A stretch of DNA of 64,000 nt from Bradyrhizobium sp. NP1. Its GTDB lineage: Bacteria > Pseudomonadota > Alphaproteobacteria > Rhizobiales > Xanthobacteraceae. The notes below the pieces were generated by a model, which did no database searches, was not told the origin of the DNA, and saw nothing but the letters and a program-made list of their open reading frames with translations. The stretch covers positions 6,984,001 to 7,048,000 of the forward strand of contig NZ_CP127385.1 of the NCBI RefSeq assembly GCF_030378205.1. Direction: 5' to 3'. The first letter of the stretch is position 1. Each line of letters begins with the position of its first letter. The position numbers and the translations under genes are program-made. Shown here piece by piece: positions 25,135-34,090 of the stretch.

Positions 25135-26508
25135 GTGGCCGTGATGGACACCCAATCCGCCAGCGCTTCGTCCGGTCCCCTCGCGCGGCTGCGATCGATG
25201 CTCGCGGGCGGCAGCCACGAGGCATCGCTGACCCGGCGCCTTGCCGGCACCATCTTCGTCATCCGGGTTGCGAGCGCGGCGCTCGCCTATCTCTCGCAGA
25301 TCCTGCTGGCGCGCTGGATGGGCGGCTCGGATTACGGCGTCTATGTCTATGTCTGGACCTGGGTGCTGCTGCTCGGCAGCATGATGGATTTCGGCATCGC
25401 GGCGTCCGCGCAGAAGATCATTCCGGAATACCGCACCCGCGGCGAGCACGCGCTGCTGCGCGGCTTCCTCGCCGGCAGCCGCTGGATGACGTTCGCGGTA
25501 TCCACCGCGATCGCGCTGCTGCTCGCCGGCCTCGTGAAGCTCGCCTCGCCCCTGCTTCAGCCGAACGAGATAACCCCGCTCTACCTTGGCTGCGCCACGC
25601 TGTCCGCCTTCGTCGTCGCCAACACCCAGGACGGCATCGCCCGCTCACACGACTGGATGCGGCTCGGCCTGATGCCGCAATTCATCGTGCGCCAGGCGCT
25701 GATCATCGGCATCACCGCCGGTCTGCTCGCGCTTGGCCTCGACCTCGGCGCGTCAGCCGCGATGGCCGCGAGCGCGGCCGCAGTGTGGATCGCGATGCTG
25801 GGCCAGATGGTGGCGTTGAACCGCCGCCTCAAGGGCCACATCACGCCAGGCGCAAGCTGCTATGATTTCCGCGGCTGGCTCGCGGTCTCGCTGCCGATCC
25901 TGCTGGTCGAAAGCTTTTACCTGCTGCTCTCCTACACCGACGTGCTGGTGCTGCAACAGTTCCGCTCCTCCGAGGAGGTCGGCGTCTATTTCGCCGTGAT
26001 CAAGACGCTCGCGCTGGTCTCCTTCATCCACTACGCGATGTCGGCGACCACGGCGCATCGCTTCGCCGAATACAACGCGCTCGGCGACAAGGACCGGCTG
26101 TCGGCCTATGTCGCGGATGCGATCCACTGGACGTTCTGGCCGTCGCTGGCCGCGACCATCGTGCTGCTCGCGCTCGGCAAGCCGCTGCTGTGGCTGTTCG
26201 GCGCGCAATTCGTCGGCGGCTACGACATCATGTTCGTCGCCGCGATCGGGCTCGTGGTGCGCGCCGCGATCGGCCCGGTCGAGCGGCTCCTCAACATGCT
26301 CGGCCACCAGCGCATCTGCGCACTCGCCTACGCGCTCGCCTTCGTCATGAACCTCGTGCTCTGCGTCGCGCTGATCCCGCGCTTCGGCGGCCATGGCGCG
26401 GCGGCCGCGACCTCGATCTCGCTCACCTTCGAGACGGTGCTGCTGTTCTGGATCGTCCGCCGCAGGCTCGGCCTGCACGTGCTGGCGTTCGGCAAGCGTC
26501 GCGACTAG
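25135..26508 (+). CDS. Polysaccharide/lipid-linked oligosaccharide flippase (Wzx/MATE-like)
   Basis: The protein of 457 residues has about 12 membrane helices, in the pattern of the polysaccharide biosynthesis (Wzx/RfbX) family. It opens with a soluble N-terminus, then LAGTIFVIRVASAALAYLSQILLARWMGGSDYGVYVYVWTW, the classical start of these flippases. It likely moves undecaprenyl-linked sugars across the inner membrane for EPS or O-antigen, in line with galU nearby at 18 kb. GTG 25135 or ATG 25144 may be the start. Its last 150 bp reappear, decayed, at 27943-28087. A family B repeat overlaps the stop codon. Confidence 0.85.
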   Translation: MAVMDTQSASASSGPLARLRSMLAGGSHEASLTRRLAGTIFVIRVASAALAYLSQILLARWMGGSDYGVYVYVWTWVLLLGSMMDFGIAASAQKIIPEYRTRGEHALLRGFLAGSRWMTFAVSTAIALLLAGLVKLASPLLQPNEITPLYLGCATLSAFVVANTQDGIARSHDWMRLGLMPQFIVRQALIIGITAGLLALGLDLGASAAMAASAAAVWIAMLGQMVALNRRLKGHITPGASCYDFRGWLAVSLPILLVESFYLLLSYTDVLVLQQFRSSEEVGVYFAVIKTLALVSFIHYAMSATTAHRFAEYNALGDKDRLSAYVADAIHWTFWPSLAATIVLLALGKPLLWLFGAQFVGGYDIMFVAAIGLVVRAAIGPVERLLNMLGHQRICALAYALAFVMNLVLCVALIPRFGGHGAAAATSISLTFETVLLFWIVRRRLGLHVLAFGKRRD

Positions 26509-26610
26509 AGCATGTTCGGTTCTGATGGAATCAGAACCGAATGCTTTAGATTCTCGTTTTGACGCGTTTTCTTCACGCGAACCGGTGTCCACTTCGCTCG
26601 AAAACGCTCT
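26507..26610. repeat. Dispersed repeat, family B, copy 1
   Basis: This 104-bp element runs from AGAGCATGTTCGG to AAAACGCTCT. It holds a GGTTCTGATGGAATCAGAACC hairpin and a GACGCGTTTTCTTCACGCG stretch. It is nearly identical (about six differences) to 44506-44608. Its first two bases are the last two of the flippase stop codon. Confidence 0.85.
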
Positions 26611-26612
26611 GA

Positions 26613-27734
26613 TCAGACCGCGTAGCGCAAGATTGCCGCGAGCGATTTCCCGCCGGGAATATCGGCCTTTCGCACACCGAGAATCCGGCCACCCGAGCGG
26701 ATGACACGGCTGGCGATTTCATCGACCACGCCGTAATTGCCGGCGCCCGCGGCCTTGGCAAAGGTTACGGCACCGTCCTTCTCGTCGACCGCGCCTGGAA
26801 TAACCTCGTCGATATCGACCAGCATCGAGTCGACCGCGCCAAAGGTCGCCGCGCGGGCAGCCTGCGCGATGTCGGCAGTGGCCCGCCCCTCGCTCTCGCG
26901 CACCGCGAACAGCTTCTTCCATTGGCCGATCTCATCCCGATAGAGGCCGTCCAGCAGGGCGCGCGCCCGGTCCGCGAGCTGGGCATCGGTTGAGTATACC
27001 GGGCTGCCGTCGATCCCCGCGGCAATCAAATGAGCATAGGTGTTGACCGACCGGTAGATGGAGAGCAGGGGCTCGACGGCGGCCAGCACCAGCGGGATGT
27101 CGCTGCCGGTCAAAAGCCCGCGCAGCGCATGATCGACCTTGCGCGCGAACTGGCGCAGCAAGACCTTCTGACCCTCCGATCCCTGTATACGGCCGCTCGG
27201 CGATCGATCATTGACCGTGGAGCGGCCGACTGCGCTGGCGGCATCCTTCGGCAGGCCGTCGACCTTGACGACGGCCGGCGGCAGGTCGGCTGAGACCTCA
27301 ATGACGCGGACCGCGCCTTCCGCCAGCGCCAGCACAAGGCAGGTGTTGGGGAATGCGATGGCGCGCAACAGCGGCTTGAGATGAAATCGGTCCGATACCT
27401 CCACCATTGCGACCAGCGCGTTGGGCACGCGGAACGTCCGCACATTATCCGGGGTCGCCAGCACCGCGAGGCTGCGCGCCTGGAACCGCCAGAACTCGTC
27501 ATCATCGACGAGGTCGTCGAGATGCTCCATCAGCGCGGCGACACGGCGCGGGTCGGCCTTGGCCGCATCGAGCTGGCGCAGGGCCTCCTTTGCGAGATTC
27601 TTCAATTCAATCCGGTCGCCCGCCACTTCGCGGGTGACCGGGGTGGTGGGCAGATAAAGAGAGGCGCAGATGTCGCCGCGATGCGCCGCCAGCGACTTCA
27701 CATCCGCCAGGCTCGGAATGTCGACATAGAGCAT
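26613..27734 (-). CDS. baeRF-type protein (bacterial archaeo-eukaryotic release factor homologue)
   Basis: The 373-residue soluble protein MLYVDIPSLADVKSLAAHRGDICASLYLPTTP... follows the layout of the baeRF families, which are distant bacterial relatives of aRF1/eRF1 and Pelota suspected of acting on ribosomes. Features are an N-terminal ASLYLPT domain, a middle segment LAVLATPDNVRTFRVPNALVAMVEVSDRFHLKPLLRA, and a C-terminal eL30-like domain with GAGNYGVVDEIASRVIRSGGRILGVRKADIPGG. I recall the closest subfamily as baeRF11, but this is uncertain. No GGQ tripeptide is visible. The gene lies between the flippase and a decayed copy of the flippase 3' end, suggesting it entered by recombination. 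Confidence 0.7.
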   Translation of the reverse strand: MLYVDIPSLADVKSLAAHRGDICASLYLPTTPVTREVAGDRIELKNLAKEALRQLDAAKADPRRVAALMEHLDDLVDDDEFWRFQARSLAVLATPDNVRTFRVPNALVAMVEVSDRFHLKPLLRAIAFPNTCLVLALAEGAVRVIEVSADLPPAVVKVDGLPKDAASAVGRSTVNDRSPSGRIQGSEGQKVLLRQFARKVDHALRGLLTGSDIPLVLAAVEPLLSIYRSVNTYAHLIAAGIDGSPVYSTDAQLADRARALLDGLYRDEIGQWKKLFAVRESEGRATADIAQAARAATFGAVDSMLVDIDEVIPGAVDEKDGAVTFAKAAGAGNYGVVDEIASRVIRSGGRILGVRKADIPGGKSLAAILRYAV

Positions 27735-27942
27735 GATGATGATACTCCCGTATCCGGCTCAGTCGTATCGGGCATAGTCGAATCGGCTCGGTTCGTTCGG
27801 CGGCAATTCGGCGGCAGGCCCCAGCGGTCCCGCCATGCCGCGACAACAACGACGCGACAACGTGTCTCGAATGTTCGCAACCGCCGCGGCCCTGGATCCA
27901 TGCGCGCACATTGTGTCGCGCATAGGTCCAAGCCAGGCCGCC

Positions 27943-28087
27943 CTCTGCGTCACGCTGATCCCGCGCTTCGCCGGCCACGCCGCGGGCGGCCGCGACCTCG
28001 ATCTCGCTCACCTTCGAGACGGTGCTGCTGTTCTGGATCGTCCGCCGCCAGGCTGACCTGCACGTGCTGGCGTTCGGGAACAGATAG
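27943..28087 (+). pseudogene. Decayed duplicate of the flippase gene 3' end
   Basis: These 145 bp repeat the last 150 bp of the flippase gene (26359-26508). A central block of about 54 bp (starting GACCTCGATCTCGC and ending GTCCGCCGC) is identical. The copy has one extra G in the GGGCGGCCGC run and one extra C before AGGCT, which break the frame, and ends in its own TAG. With the original it brackets the family B repeat and the baeRF gene as an imperfect direct repeat. Confidence 0.85.
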
Positions 28088-28149
28088 TCAGGCCATTTGC
28101 CCAAGCTGGCATGCCACGCGCCGCTTGCTTTTGCCTAAAAAACATCTTG

Positions 28150-28174
28150 GGAACCTCCGACGCGTCTAACCGTT
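28150..28174 (+). promoter_or_regulatory. EcfG (general stress) promoter, exact consensus
   Basis: GGAAC (28150-28154), 16 nt, CGTT (28171-28174). It lies about 175 bp before the TauE/SafE start, so the leader would be long, unless translation begins at the upstream in-frame ATG (28210). Confidence 0.6.
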
Positions 28175-28347
28175 AAACCACTCGGGCGGCGGAATGTCGC
28201 TTTCAACGCGTGGCTGCAAACGGGGGAAAATCACCACGGAAGACCTCTGCGCGCACGAAATATTCTTATTTCGGCCGATCCATTGCGATCGGCCGAAAGT
28301 CCAGTCTAAGCGTCACGATGGGAAGTATAACCTCACGCTGCGTGGAA

Positions 28348-29178
28348 ATGATCGATCCGCTATACGTGGCCTCGGGATTCGGCGTCGGCTTTCTTGTCGG
28401 CATGACAGGTGTGGGCGGCGGCTCCTTGATGACGCCGCTCCTGATCCTCCTTTTTGGCATTCATCCCTCGACCGCGGTCGGCACCGACCTGTGTTACGCT
28501 GCCGCCACCAAAACCGGCGGCAGTCTGGTGCACGGCTTTGCACGCAGCATTCATTGGCCGGCCGTGATCCGGCTTGCCTGCGGCAGCATCCCCGCCAGCA
28601 TCCTGACCATGGTCGCGATATGGCAACTTGAGCTCGACGCGGCGTCCCAGCGCAGCCTGATCAACCTCGTTCTGTGCTTTGCGCTGCTGCTTACCGCGGT
28701 GTCGCTGATCTTCCGCAAGTCAATCCTCGACCGTTATCGGCAGCGCATTGAGCGCGTCCGGGAGCGAACGACGATGGCGGGAACGGTGGTGACCGGAGCG
28801 CTGCTTGGCGTGCTGGTCTCGATTTCGTCGGTGGGTGCCGGCGCAGTCGGCGTGACCGCGCTGCTGTTGCTCTATCCGCGCCTGCCGATGGCGCGCATCG
28901 TGGGCTCCGACATCGCGCATGCCGTGCCACTGACGCTGGTCGCCGGCGCAGGGCATTGGGCGCTCGGTGCGGTCGACTGGTACCTGATGGGCGTGCTGCT
29001 GATGGGCTCGCTGCCGGGCATTATGATCGGCAGCTACAGCGCTGTGCGCGTGCCCCAGGCGGTGCTGCGCGTCACGCTCGCGGCCATCCTGCTCGTGGTC
29101 GCCGCCAAGCTCGCGTCCGAAGAGCTGCATTTGTCGACGTCGATGGTCGCAGCCTTGGTCGGGAGCGTGCCGCACTAG
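28348..29178 (+). CDS. TauE/SafE family membrane permease
   Basis: The protein is 276 residues from ATG 28348. It begins MIDPLYVASGFGVGFLVGMTGVGGGSLMTPLLILLFGIHPSTAVGTDL, the first half-repeat signature of the TauE/SafE (DUF81) family. The second half-repeat follows in GALLGVLVSISSVGAGAVGVTALLLLYP. About eight membrane helices are predicted. Members export sulfite, sulfoacetate or similar anions, but a substrate cannot be assigned here. Longer in-frame starts (28318, 28210) exist; 28348 matches where homologues begin. An exact EcfG promoter upstream suggests stress control. Confidence 0.85.
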   Translation: MIDPLYVASGFGVGFLVGMTGVGGGSLMTPLLILLFGIHPSTAVGTDLCYAAATKTGGSLVHGFARSIHWPAVIRLACGSIPASILTMVAIWQLELDAASQRSLINLVLCFALLLTAVSLIFRKSILDRYRQRIERVRERTTMAGTVVTGALLGVLVSISSVGAGAVGVTALLLLYPRLPMARIVGSDIAHAVPLTLVAGAGHWALGAVDWYLMGVLLMGSLPGIMIGSYSAVRVPQAVLRVTLAAILLVVAAKLASEELHLSTSMVAALVGSVPH

Positions 29179-29255
29179 GCGGCGTGACACGCGTCATCAC
29201 CCGCGAAAAGCTGGCAATCCGGTCCACGCAAATACCAGCGCCAGATCGATCAGCC

Positions 29256-29328
29256 TGCGTGTACTGGATGCCCCGCCGGAGCCTGTCATCGGGCGGCGCT
29301 TCGCGCCGACCGGGGGGCGGGGCATGAC
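29256..29328. repeat. Dispersed repeat, family C, copy 1
   Basis: TGCGTGTACTGGATGCC...GGCATGAC shares the core GCCGGAGCCTGTCATCGGG and TTCGCGCCGACC with 44695-44764. ATGCCCCGCC and GGCGGGGCAT form terminal inverted repeats. It lies in the convergent gap between the TauE and bdhA genes. Confidence 0.7.
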
Positions 29329-29346
29329 AGCACGATACGGATGCAA

Positions 29347-30135
29347 CTACTCCGCGGTCCAGCCGCCGTCGATCGAGAGGTTGGCGCCGGTGATTTGCGC
29401 GGCATCATCGCCGCACAGGAACAGCGCGAGCGCGGCGACCTGCTCCACCGTCACGAACTGCTTGGTCGGCTGCGCATCGAGCAGCACGTCATTGATGACC
29501 TGCTCCTTGGTCATGTTGCGCGCCTTCATGGTCTCCGGAATCTGATGCTCGACCAGCGGCGTCCAGACATAGCCCGGCGAAATGCAGTTGCAGGTGACCT
29601 TGAAGGTCGCAAGCTCCAGCGCCACCGTCTTGGTGAGGCCGGCGATGCCGTGCTTGGCCGAGACATAGGCCGACTTGAACGGCGAGGCCACCAGCGAGTG
29701 CGCCGAAGCGGTGTTGATGATGCGGCCCCAGCCGCGCTTCTTCATGCCGGGCACCGCGGCGCGGATGCTGTAAAATGCCGACGACAGGTTGATCGCGATG
29801 ATCGCTTCCCACTTCTCCGGCGGGAATTCCTCGATCGGGGAGACGAACTGGATGCCGGCATTGTTGACGAGGACGTCGACCGAGCCGAACGTCTTCTCGC
29901 CGAGCGCGATCATCTCGGCGATCTCCGCCGGCTTGGTCATGTCGGCCGGCGAATGCACCGCCTTGACCTTGAAATCGGTTTCGATGCCGGAGCGCTCGCG
30001 CTCGATGTCGGCGGGCGCGCCCATGCCGTTGAGCACGATATTGGCGCCGGCGCTCGCAAAGGCGCGCGCATAAGCGAGCCCAATGCCGCTGGTCGAGCCG
30101 GTCACTACCGCGGTCTTGCCTGTCAACGTACCCAT
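29347..30135 (-). CDS. bdhA: 3-hydroxybutyrate dehydrogenase
   Basis: The 262-residue short-chain dehydrogenase oxidises D-3-hydroxybutyrate to acetoacetate with NAD+, the last step in using stored poly-3-hydroxybutyrate. Visible hallmarks: TGSTSGIGLAYA (cofactor loop), NNAGIQFVSPIEEFP, the catalytic Ser in NTASAHSLVAS and Tyr-x3-Lys in YVSAKHGIAGLTK. The C-terminus LSIDGGWTAE is typical. The Q-F-V-S-P motif after NNAGI is characteristic of BdhA. It follows the patatin gene by four bases, so the two are co-transcribed and probably act together on PHB. Confidence 0.93.
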   Translation of the reverse strand: MGTLTGKTAVVTGSTSGIGLAYARAFASAGANIVLNGMGAPADIERERSGIETDFKVKAVHSPADMTKPAEIAEMIALGEKTFGSVDVLVNNAGIQFVSPIEEFPPEKWEAIIAINLSSAFYSIRAAVPGMKKRGWGRIINTASAHSLVASPFKSAYVSAKHGIAGLTKTVALELATFKVTCNCISPGYVWTPLVEHQIPETMKARNMTKEQVINDVLLDAQPTKQFVTVEQVAALALFLCGDDAAQITGANLSIDGGWTAE

Positions 30136-30139
30136 TTCT

Positions 30140-31315
30140 TCACTCCTGTTCGCCTTTTGGACGTTCGGTACCTTCTTCGCCCGTGAGGTCGTAGGTCACC
30201 ATGGTCTCGTCGGATTGCGGCCGTTCTAGCCACTCTTTGTGACGCATCGACAAATGGACGTCCCGCACACCGGCATTCCAGTGCTCGACCATGCCGATGT
30301 GGGAGAAATCATAATCCTTGGAATTGGATTCGTGGTTCTTGCTCTTGTAGATCAGGTGAACCACGGTGACCGTGTTTTCCTTCGCCGCTTCGCTCAGGAA
30401 TTTCGCCGACGGATCGTTCTTCAGCTCATCCGGCAGCTTGGCGATCAGGTCGCGCACCGCCCTGCGCGCTGCGTGGATCTGCCGGTTCTTGTCGGTGTTC
30501 ATGCGGGTGCGGCTGGAATAGCGGATGTCCTTCTCGCGCTCGGCGGCCTGCAGCAGCGTCTGCGGCAGCGGGCCCCGCGCGCTGAACAGGTCGACCTGGA
30601 AGATCAGCAGGTCACGCCTTGTTTCCTCCTCCAGCACGTAATCGAGCGGCGTGTTGGAGGCGATGCCGCCGTCCCAGTAATGCTCGCCCTCGATGACGAC
30701 GGACGGAAAGCCCGGCGGCAGCGCGCCCGAGGCCATGATGTGCTCGGGGCCGATCTGCTTGCCCAGCCGCTTGAACTCGATGTTGTCGAAATAGCGGAAG
30801 TTGCCCGTGGAGATATTGACGGCGCCGACGCTGAGCCGGCATTTCAGGTCGTTGATGAGATCGAAATCGACCAGCCGCTCCAGCGTCCTCTTCAGCGGCC
30901 CGGTGTCGTAATAGCTCAGCGCCTGTTCGGTGCCCTTGGGCCACAGCGGCGCCGGCGGAATCCGCGGCACGAAAAAGCCGGGCACGCCGAAGGTCGCGAT
31001 CAGCGCCGCGCTGGTCTCGTTGAACACCGAGCGCCCGCGGTCGGTGACGACGGGCGGATTCCAGGGCACCGGCGCCGACACCATCTCCCAGAATTCCTTC
31101 AGGCGGGGCAGGCGCTTGTCGGGCTCGTTGCCGGCGATGATCGCGGCGTTGATGGCGCCGATCGAAATGCCGGCGATCCATTCCGGCTCGAAGCCGGCGC
31201 GGCACAGCGCCTGGAAGGCGCCGGCCTGGTAAGATCCCAGCGCCCCGCCGCCCTGCAGCACCAGGACACGTTGCGCGTTCATAGGACAGGTGGGTGGCGA
31301 AGCGTTATCCATCAT
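30140..31315 (-). CDS. Patatin-like phospholipase (DUF3734), possible PHB depolymerase
   Basis: The 391-residue protein carries the patatin catalytic elements: oxyanion loop VLQGGGALGSYQAGAF, nucleophile elbow GISIGAINAA and the Asp of EHYWDGGIASNTPLDYVL. The C-terminal part (RRDLLIFQVDLFSARGPLPQ ... DFSHIGMVEHWNAGVRDVHLSMRH) fits DUF3734. It has no signal peptide, so it works in the cytoplasm. Placed four bases before bdhA, it may release hydroxybutyrate from PHB granules for BdhA; that role is inference from context. The start at 31315 precedes an alternative Met 12 residues in. Confidence 0.88.
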   Translation of the reverse strand: MMDNASPPTCPMNAQRVLVLQGGGALGSYQAGAFQALCRAGFEPEWIAGISIGAINAAIIAGNEPDKRLPRLKEFWEMVSAPVPWNPPVVTDRGRSVFNETSAALIATFGVPGFFVPRIPPAPLWPKGTEQALSYYDTGPLKRTLERLVDFDLINDLKCRLSVGAVNISTGNFRYFDNIEFKRLGKQIGPEHIMASGALPPGFPSVVIEGEHYWDGGIASNTPLDYVLEEETRRDLLIFQVDLFSARGPLPQTLLQAAEREKDIRYSSRTRMNTDKNRQIHAARRAVRDLIAKLPDELKNDPSAKFLSEAAKENTVTVVHLIYKSKNHESNSKDYDFSHIGMVEHWNAGVRDVHLSMRHKEWLERPQSDETMVTYDLTGEEGTERPKGEQE

Positions 31316-31483
31316 GACCTTCCAGCCAATGACAAAAGCAATCGCACGCGTCAGTTCACGATGACGTCAATCGGCCGATCGCACGGCGTCCGATTCCGCC
31401 CCCCCGGCCTACCGGCCACCCCCGGGCCATGAGAGCTTTGCGCAGGTATCACGTCCGCGGCAACGCGGGAAGCGCAACGTCGC

Positions 31484-31984
31484 CTAGCCGGCCTCGCGCG
31501 TCGCCATAATAAGCGTCCAGAACACCTTGTATTTGGTATTCGGAGCATAGCTCGCCGCAATCCCTAATTTTGTGACACCATTTTTTAGCATATTCGCCCG
31601 GTGCGGGGGCGAGTCGCGCCAGCCGGAAAACGCTTCCGCCAGCGTGTGATAGCCGGCCGACACGTTCTCGACCGCAAGCGTGGCCGGATAGCCCGAACCG
31701 TTCAGCCGCTTCGCCAGCGGCGCCTTGACGTCGTGGTCCATCTTGTTGGCTGCCGCCATGGCCTGCGACTGGGTTTCCGCAAGCCGCATCAGGTCCGGAT
31801 CGACCTCGACAGCCGCGAGTCCGTTGTTCTGCCGGTATTGCGAGATCATCGAGGCGGCTGCGGCAGCATCCAGCCGCGCGCCCGGGGCAGCCATGTTGAC
31901 ATACATAGCCGGCGTCTCCACCGGAGCCTCGGACGCGCAGCCCGCAAGCAACAAAATTACAAGGAAAGCACCCGCCGTGCGCAT
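31484..31984 (-). CDS. CAP/SCP-domain lipoprotein
   Basis: The 166-residue protein begins with a lipoprotein signal (LVILLLAGC, lipobox Cys at about 16). A bacterial CAP (SCP/PR-1) domain follows: MISQYRQNNGLAAVEVDPDLMRLAETQSQAMAAANKMDH, LAVENVSAGYHTLAEAFSGWRDSPPHRANML and YKVFWTLIMA. The domain's His and Glu residues (KMDHD, AVENV, SPPHRANM) are kept. It is probably anchored in the outer membrane facing the periplasm. Function unknown. Upstream lies the end of the sulfate permease operon, same orientation, with a 154-bp gap. Confidence 0.88.
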   Translation of the reverse strand: MRTAGAFLVILLLAGCASEAPVETPAMYVNMAAPGARLDAAAAASMISQYRQNNGLAAVEVDPDLMRLAETQSQAMAAANKMDHDVKAPLAKRLNGSGYPATLAVENVSAGYHTLAEAFSGWRDSPPHRANMLKNGVTKLGIAASYAPNTKYKVFWTLIMATREAG

Positions 31985-32138
31985 GAATCAGCCAAGCCCC
32001 CGAAATGACGGCGCGTTGTTGCATACCAACCGTGGCTGAATGGTGAAGACAGGCTCAATTTGATGGCGGGCACGGCGCAGCCTGTACCCCTGGCCATCGC
32101 ATTGGAAATCCGGCTCGCAACCGCCGGCAGCGAACGGA

Positions 32139-33179
32139 TCAATCCGCCGCGGCAAAGATCCGGTAGCGGCGTGGCGCGAGCCCGACCGTTTCACCTGACC
32201 GCAACGTGCGGTCGCGCGGCGCGTCGATCTCGATCCGCTCGCCGCCGGAAAGCGCGACTTCGGCGCGCTGCACGGGGCCGAAGGTGCGCACATGGGCGAC
32301 CCTGCCCTCGAACGCGCCGCTGCCGGCCGGGCCGATCTGCATGTCGTGGCGGCGGACGAACAGGCGCGAGGCGCCCGGCGCCAGATTGTCGGCCGCGATC
32401 GGCAGCGTCCTGTCGCCGAGTCTGACGCGACCGTCGGCGACATCGACCGGCAGCACGATCGATTCGCCGATGAAGCCGTGCACGAAGGCGGTGGCGGGAT
32501 TGTCGTAGACGTCGTCGGGGGTGCCGACCTGCTCGATGCGGCCGCGGTCCATCACCACCACGCGGTTGGCGACCTCGAGTGCCTCCTCCTGGTCATGGGT
32601 GACGAAGATCGAGGTGACGTGGATCTCCTGGTGCAGCGTGCGCAGCCATTGCCGCAATTCCTTGCGCACCTTGGCGTCGAGCGCGCCAAAGGGCTCGTCG
32701 AGCAGGAGGATGCGCGGCTCGATCGCGAGCGCGCGCGCAAGCGCGATGCGCTGACGCTGGCCGCCGGACAACTGGCTCGGATAGCGGTTGGCAAGCCAGT
32801 CGAGCTGCACCAGATCGAGCAGTTCCTTGACGCGGGCGCGGATGTCGGCCTCGTTCTTGCGCACGCTGCGCGGCTGCACGCGCAGCCCGAAGGCGACGTT
32901 CTCGAACACGGTCATGTGGCGGAACAAAGCGTAGTGCTGGAACACGAAGCCGACGTTGCGCTCGCCGGCCCGCCGCGCCAGCGCGTTCTCGCCGTCGAAC
33001 GACACCTCGCCGGAATCCGGCCAGTCGAGGCCGGCGATGATGCGCAGCAGCGTGGTCTTGCCCGACCCCGACGGGCCGAGCAGCGCCAGGAGCTCGCCGT
33101 CGGCCACCCGGAGGTCGACGCCGTCGAGCGCCGTGAAGCTGCCGAACCTCTTGACCAGATTCCTGACTTCAATCGTCAT
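32139..33179 (-). CDS. cysA: Sulfate/thiosulfate ABC transporter ATP-binding protein
   Basis: The 346-residue ATPase powers sulfate import. The Walker A motif GPSGSGKT lies at residues 35-42, the Q-loop in FVFQHYALF, the signature LSGGQRQR near 138 and Walker [12 protein letters not shown] near 158. The C-terminal TOBE-like regulatory domain ([31 protein letters not shown]) is the CysA type. Start 33179 overlaps the end of cysW by 11 bp; a longer frame start at 33389 is inside cysW and rejected. Last gene of the leftward sulfur operon. Confidence 0.95.
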   Translation of the reverse strand: MTIEVRNLVKRFGSFTALDGVDLRVADGELLALLGPSGSGKTTLLRIIAGLDWPDSGEVSFDGENALARRAGERNVGFVFQHYALFRHMTVFENVAFGLRVQPRSVRKNEADIRARVKELLDLVQLDWLANRYPSQLSGGQRQRIALARALAIEPRILLLDEPFGALDAKVRKELRQWLRTLHQEIHVTSIFVTHDQEEALEVANRVVVMDRGRIEQVGTPDDVYDNPATAFVHGFIGESIVLPVDVADGRVRLGDRTLPIAADNLAPGASRLFVRRHDMQIGPAGSGAFEGRVAHVRTFGPVQRAEVALSGGERIEIDAPRDRTLRSGETVGLAPRRYRIFAAAD

Positions 33180-34080
33180 GCGGCACTTCCTCTTCGTCGA
33201 GATGACGCTCGAGAACGGTCTTGGCGACCAGCGTGACCAACGCCAGCATGGCAAGCAGCGAGGCGATCGCAAACGACGCCACGAACTGGTACTCGTTGTA
33301 GAGGATCTCGACCAGCAGCGGCATGGTGTTGGTCTGCCCGCGGATGTGGCCCGAAACCACCGACACCGCGCCGAACTCGCCCATTGCACGTGCGTTGCAG
33401 AGCAGGACGCCGTAGAGCACGCCCCATTTGATGTTGGGCAGCGTGACGCGGAAGAAGGTCTGCAGTCCCGAGGCGCCGAGCGAGATCGCGGCCTCCTCCT
33501 CCTGCGTGCCCTGTTCCTGCATCAGGGGGATCAGCGCGCGCGCCACGAAGGGAAACGTCACGAAGCTTGTCGCAAGCGCAATGCCGGGCACGGCGAACAG
33601 CACGTGGATGTCGTGCGCCTGGAGCCATGGGCCGAAAAACCCCTGCGCGCCGAACAGCAGCACGAAGACGAGGCCGGAGATCACGGGGCTCACCGAGAAC
33701 GGCAGGTCGATCAGCGTGATCAGGATGGTCTTGCCGGGGAACTCGAACTTGGCGATCGCCCAGGCGGCGATCACGCCGAACACCAGGTTGAGGCCGACCG
33801 AGATCGCCGCGACCACGAGCGTCAGCCGGATCGCGGAGAGCGCCTCGGGGTCGGCCAACGCGGCCAAATAGGCGGTGATGCCTTTGGAGAAGGCAACCGC
33901 GAACACCGAGACCAGCGGCAGCACGACGAAGACGCCGAGAAAGATCACGGCGGTCGCGATGATGGCGATGCGGACGAAGCGCGGCTCGCCATGCACGGCG
34001 TCCTGCGCCGCCGCGGCGTGCGGCTGCGCCTCTTGCCTGGGCGACGCCATCGACAGGGTATGCTGCAACTCCATCGTCAT
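33169..34080 (-). CDS. cysW: Sulfate ABC transporter permease CysW
   Basis: The 303-residue inner-membrane subunit has about six helices and the permease EAA loop [31 protein letters not shown]. The [29 protein letters not shown] segment and [20 protein letters not shown] are diagnostic of CysW. An N-terminal extension of about 30 residues ([20 protein letters not shown]) precedes TM1. It pairs with CysT (10-bp gap upstream) and overlaps cysA by 11 bp, so translation is coupled. Confidence 0.95.
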   Translation of the reverse strand: MTMELQHTLSMASPRQEAQPHAAAAQDAVHGEPRFVRIAIIATAVIFLGVFVVLPLVSVFAVAFSKGITAYLAALADPEALSAIRLTLVVAAISVGLNLVFGVIAAWAIAKFEFPGKTILITLIDLPFSVSPVISGLVFVLLFGAQGFFGPWLQAHDIHVLFAVPGIALATSFVTFPFVARALIPLMQEQGTQEEEAAISLGASGLQTFFRVTLPNIKWGVLYGVLLCNARAMGEFGAVSVVSGHIRGQTNTMPLLVEILYNEYQFVASFAIASLLAMLALVTLVAKTVLERHLDEEEVPHDD

Positions 34081-34090
34081 CGCTCACACC

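Larger units (their letters stand above)
27735..28347. other. 613-bp interval without an intact gene
   Basis: The interval separates the baeRF gene (leftward) from the TauE/SafE gene (rightward). It holds a decayed flippase fragment (27943-28087), an exact EcfG promoter match (28150-28174) and otherwise unremarkable sequence. Small ORFs at 27835-28056 and 28194-28631 are frames of the fragment or shadows of the TauE gene. Confidence 0.6.
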
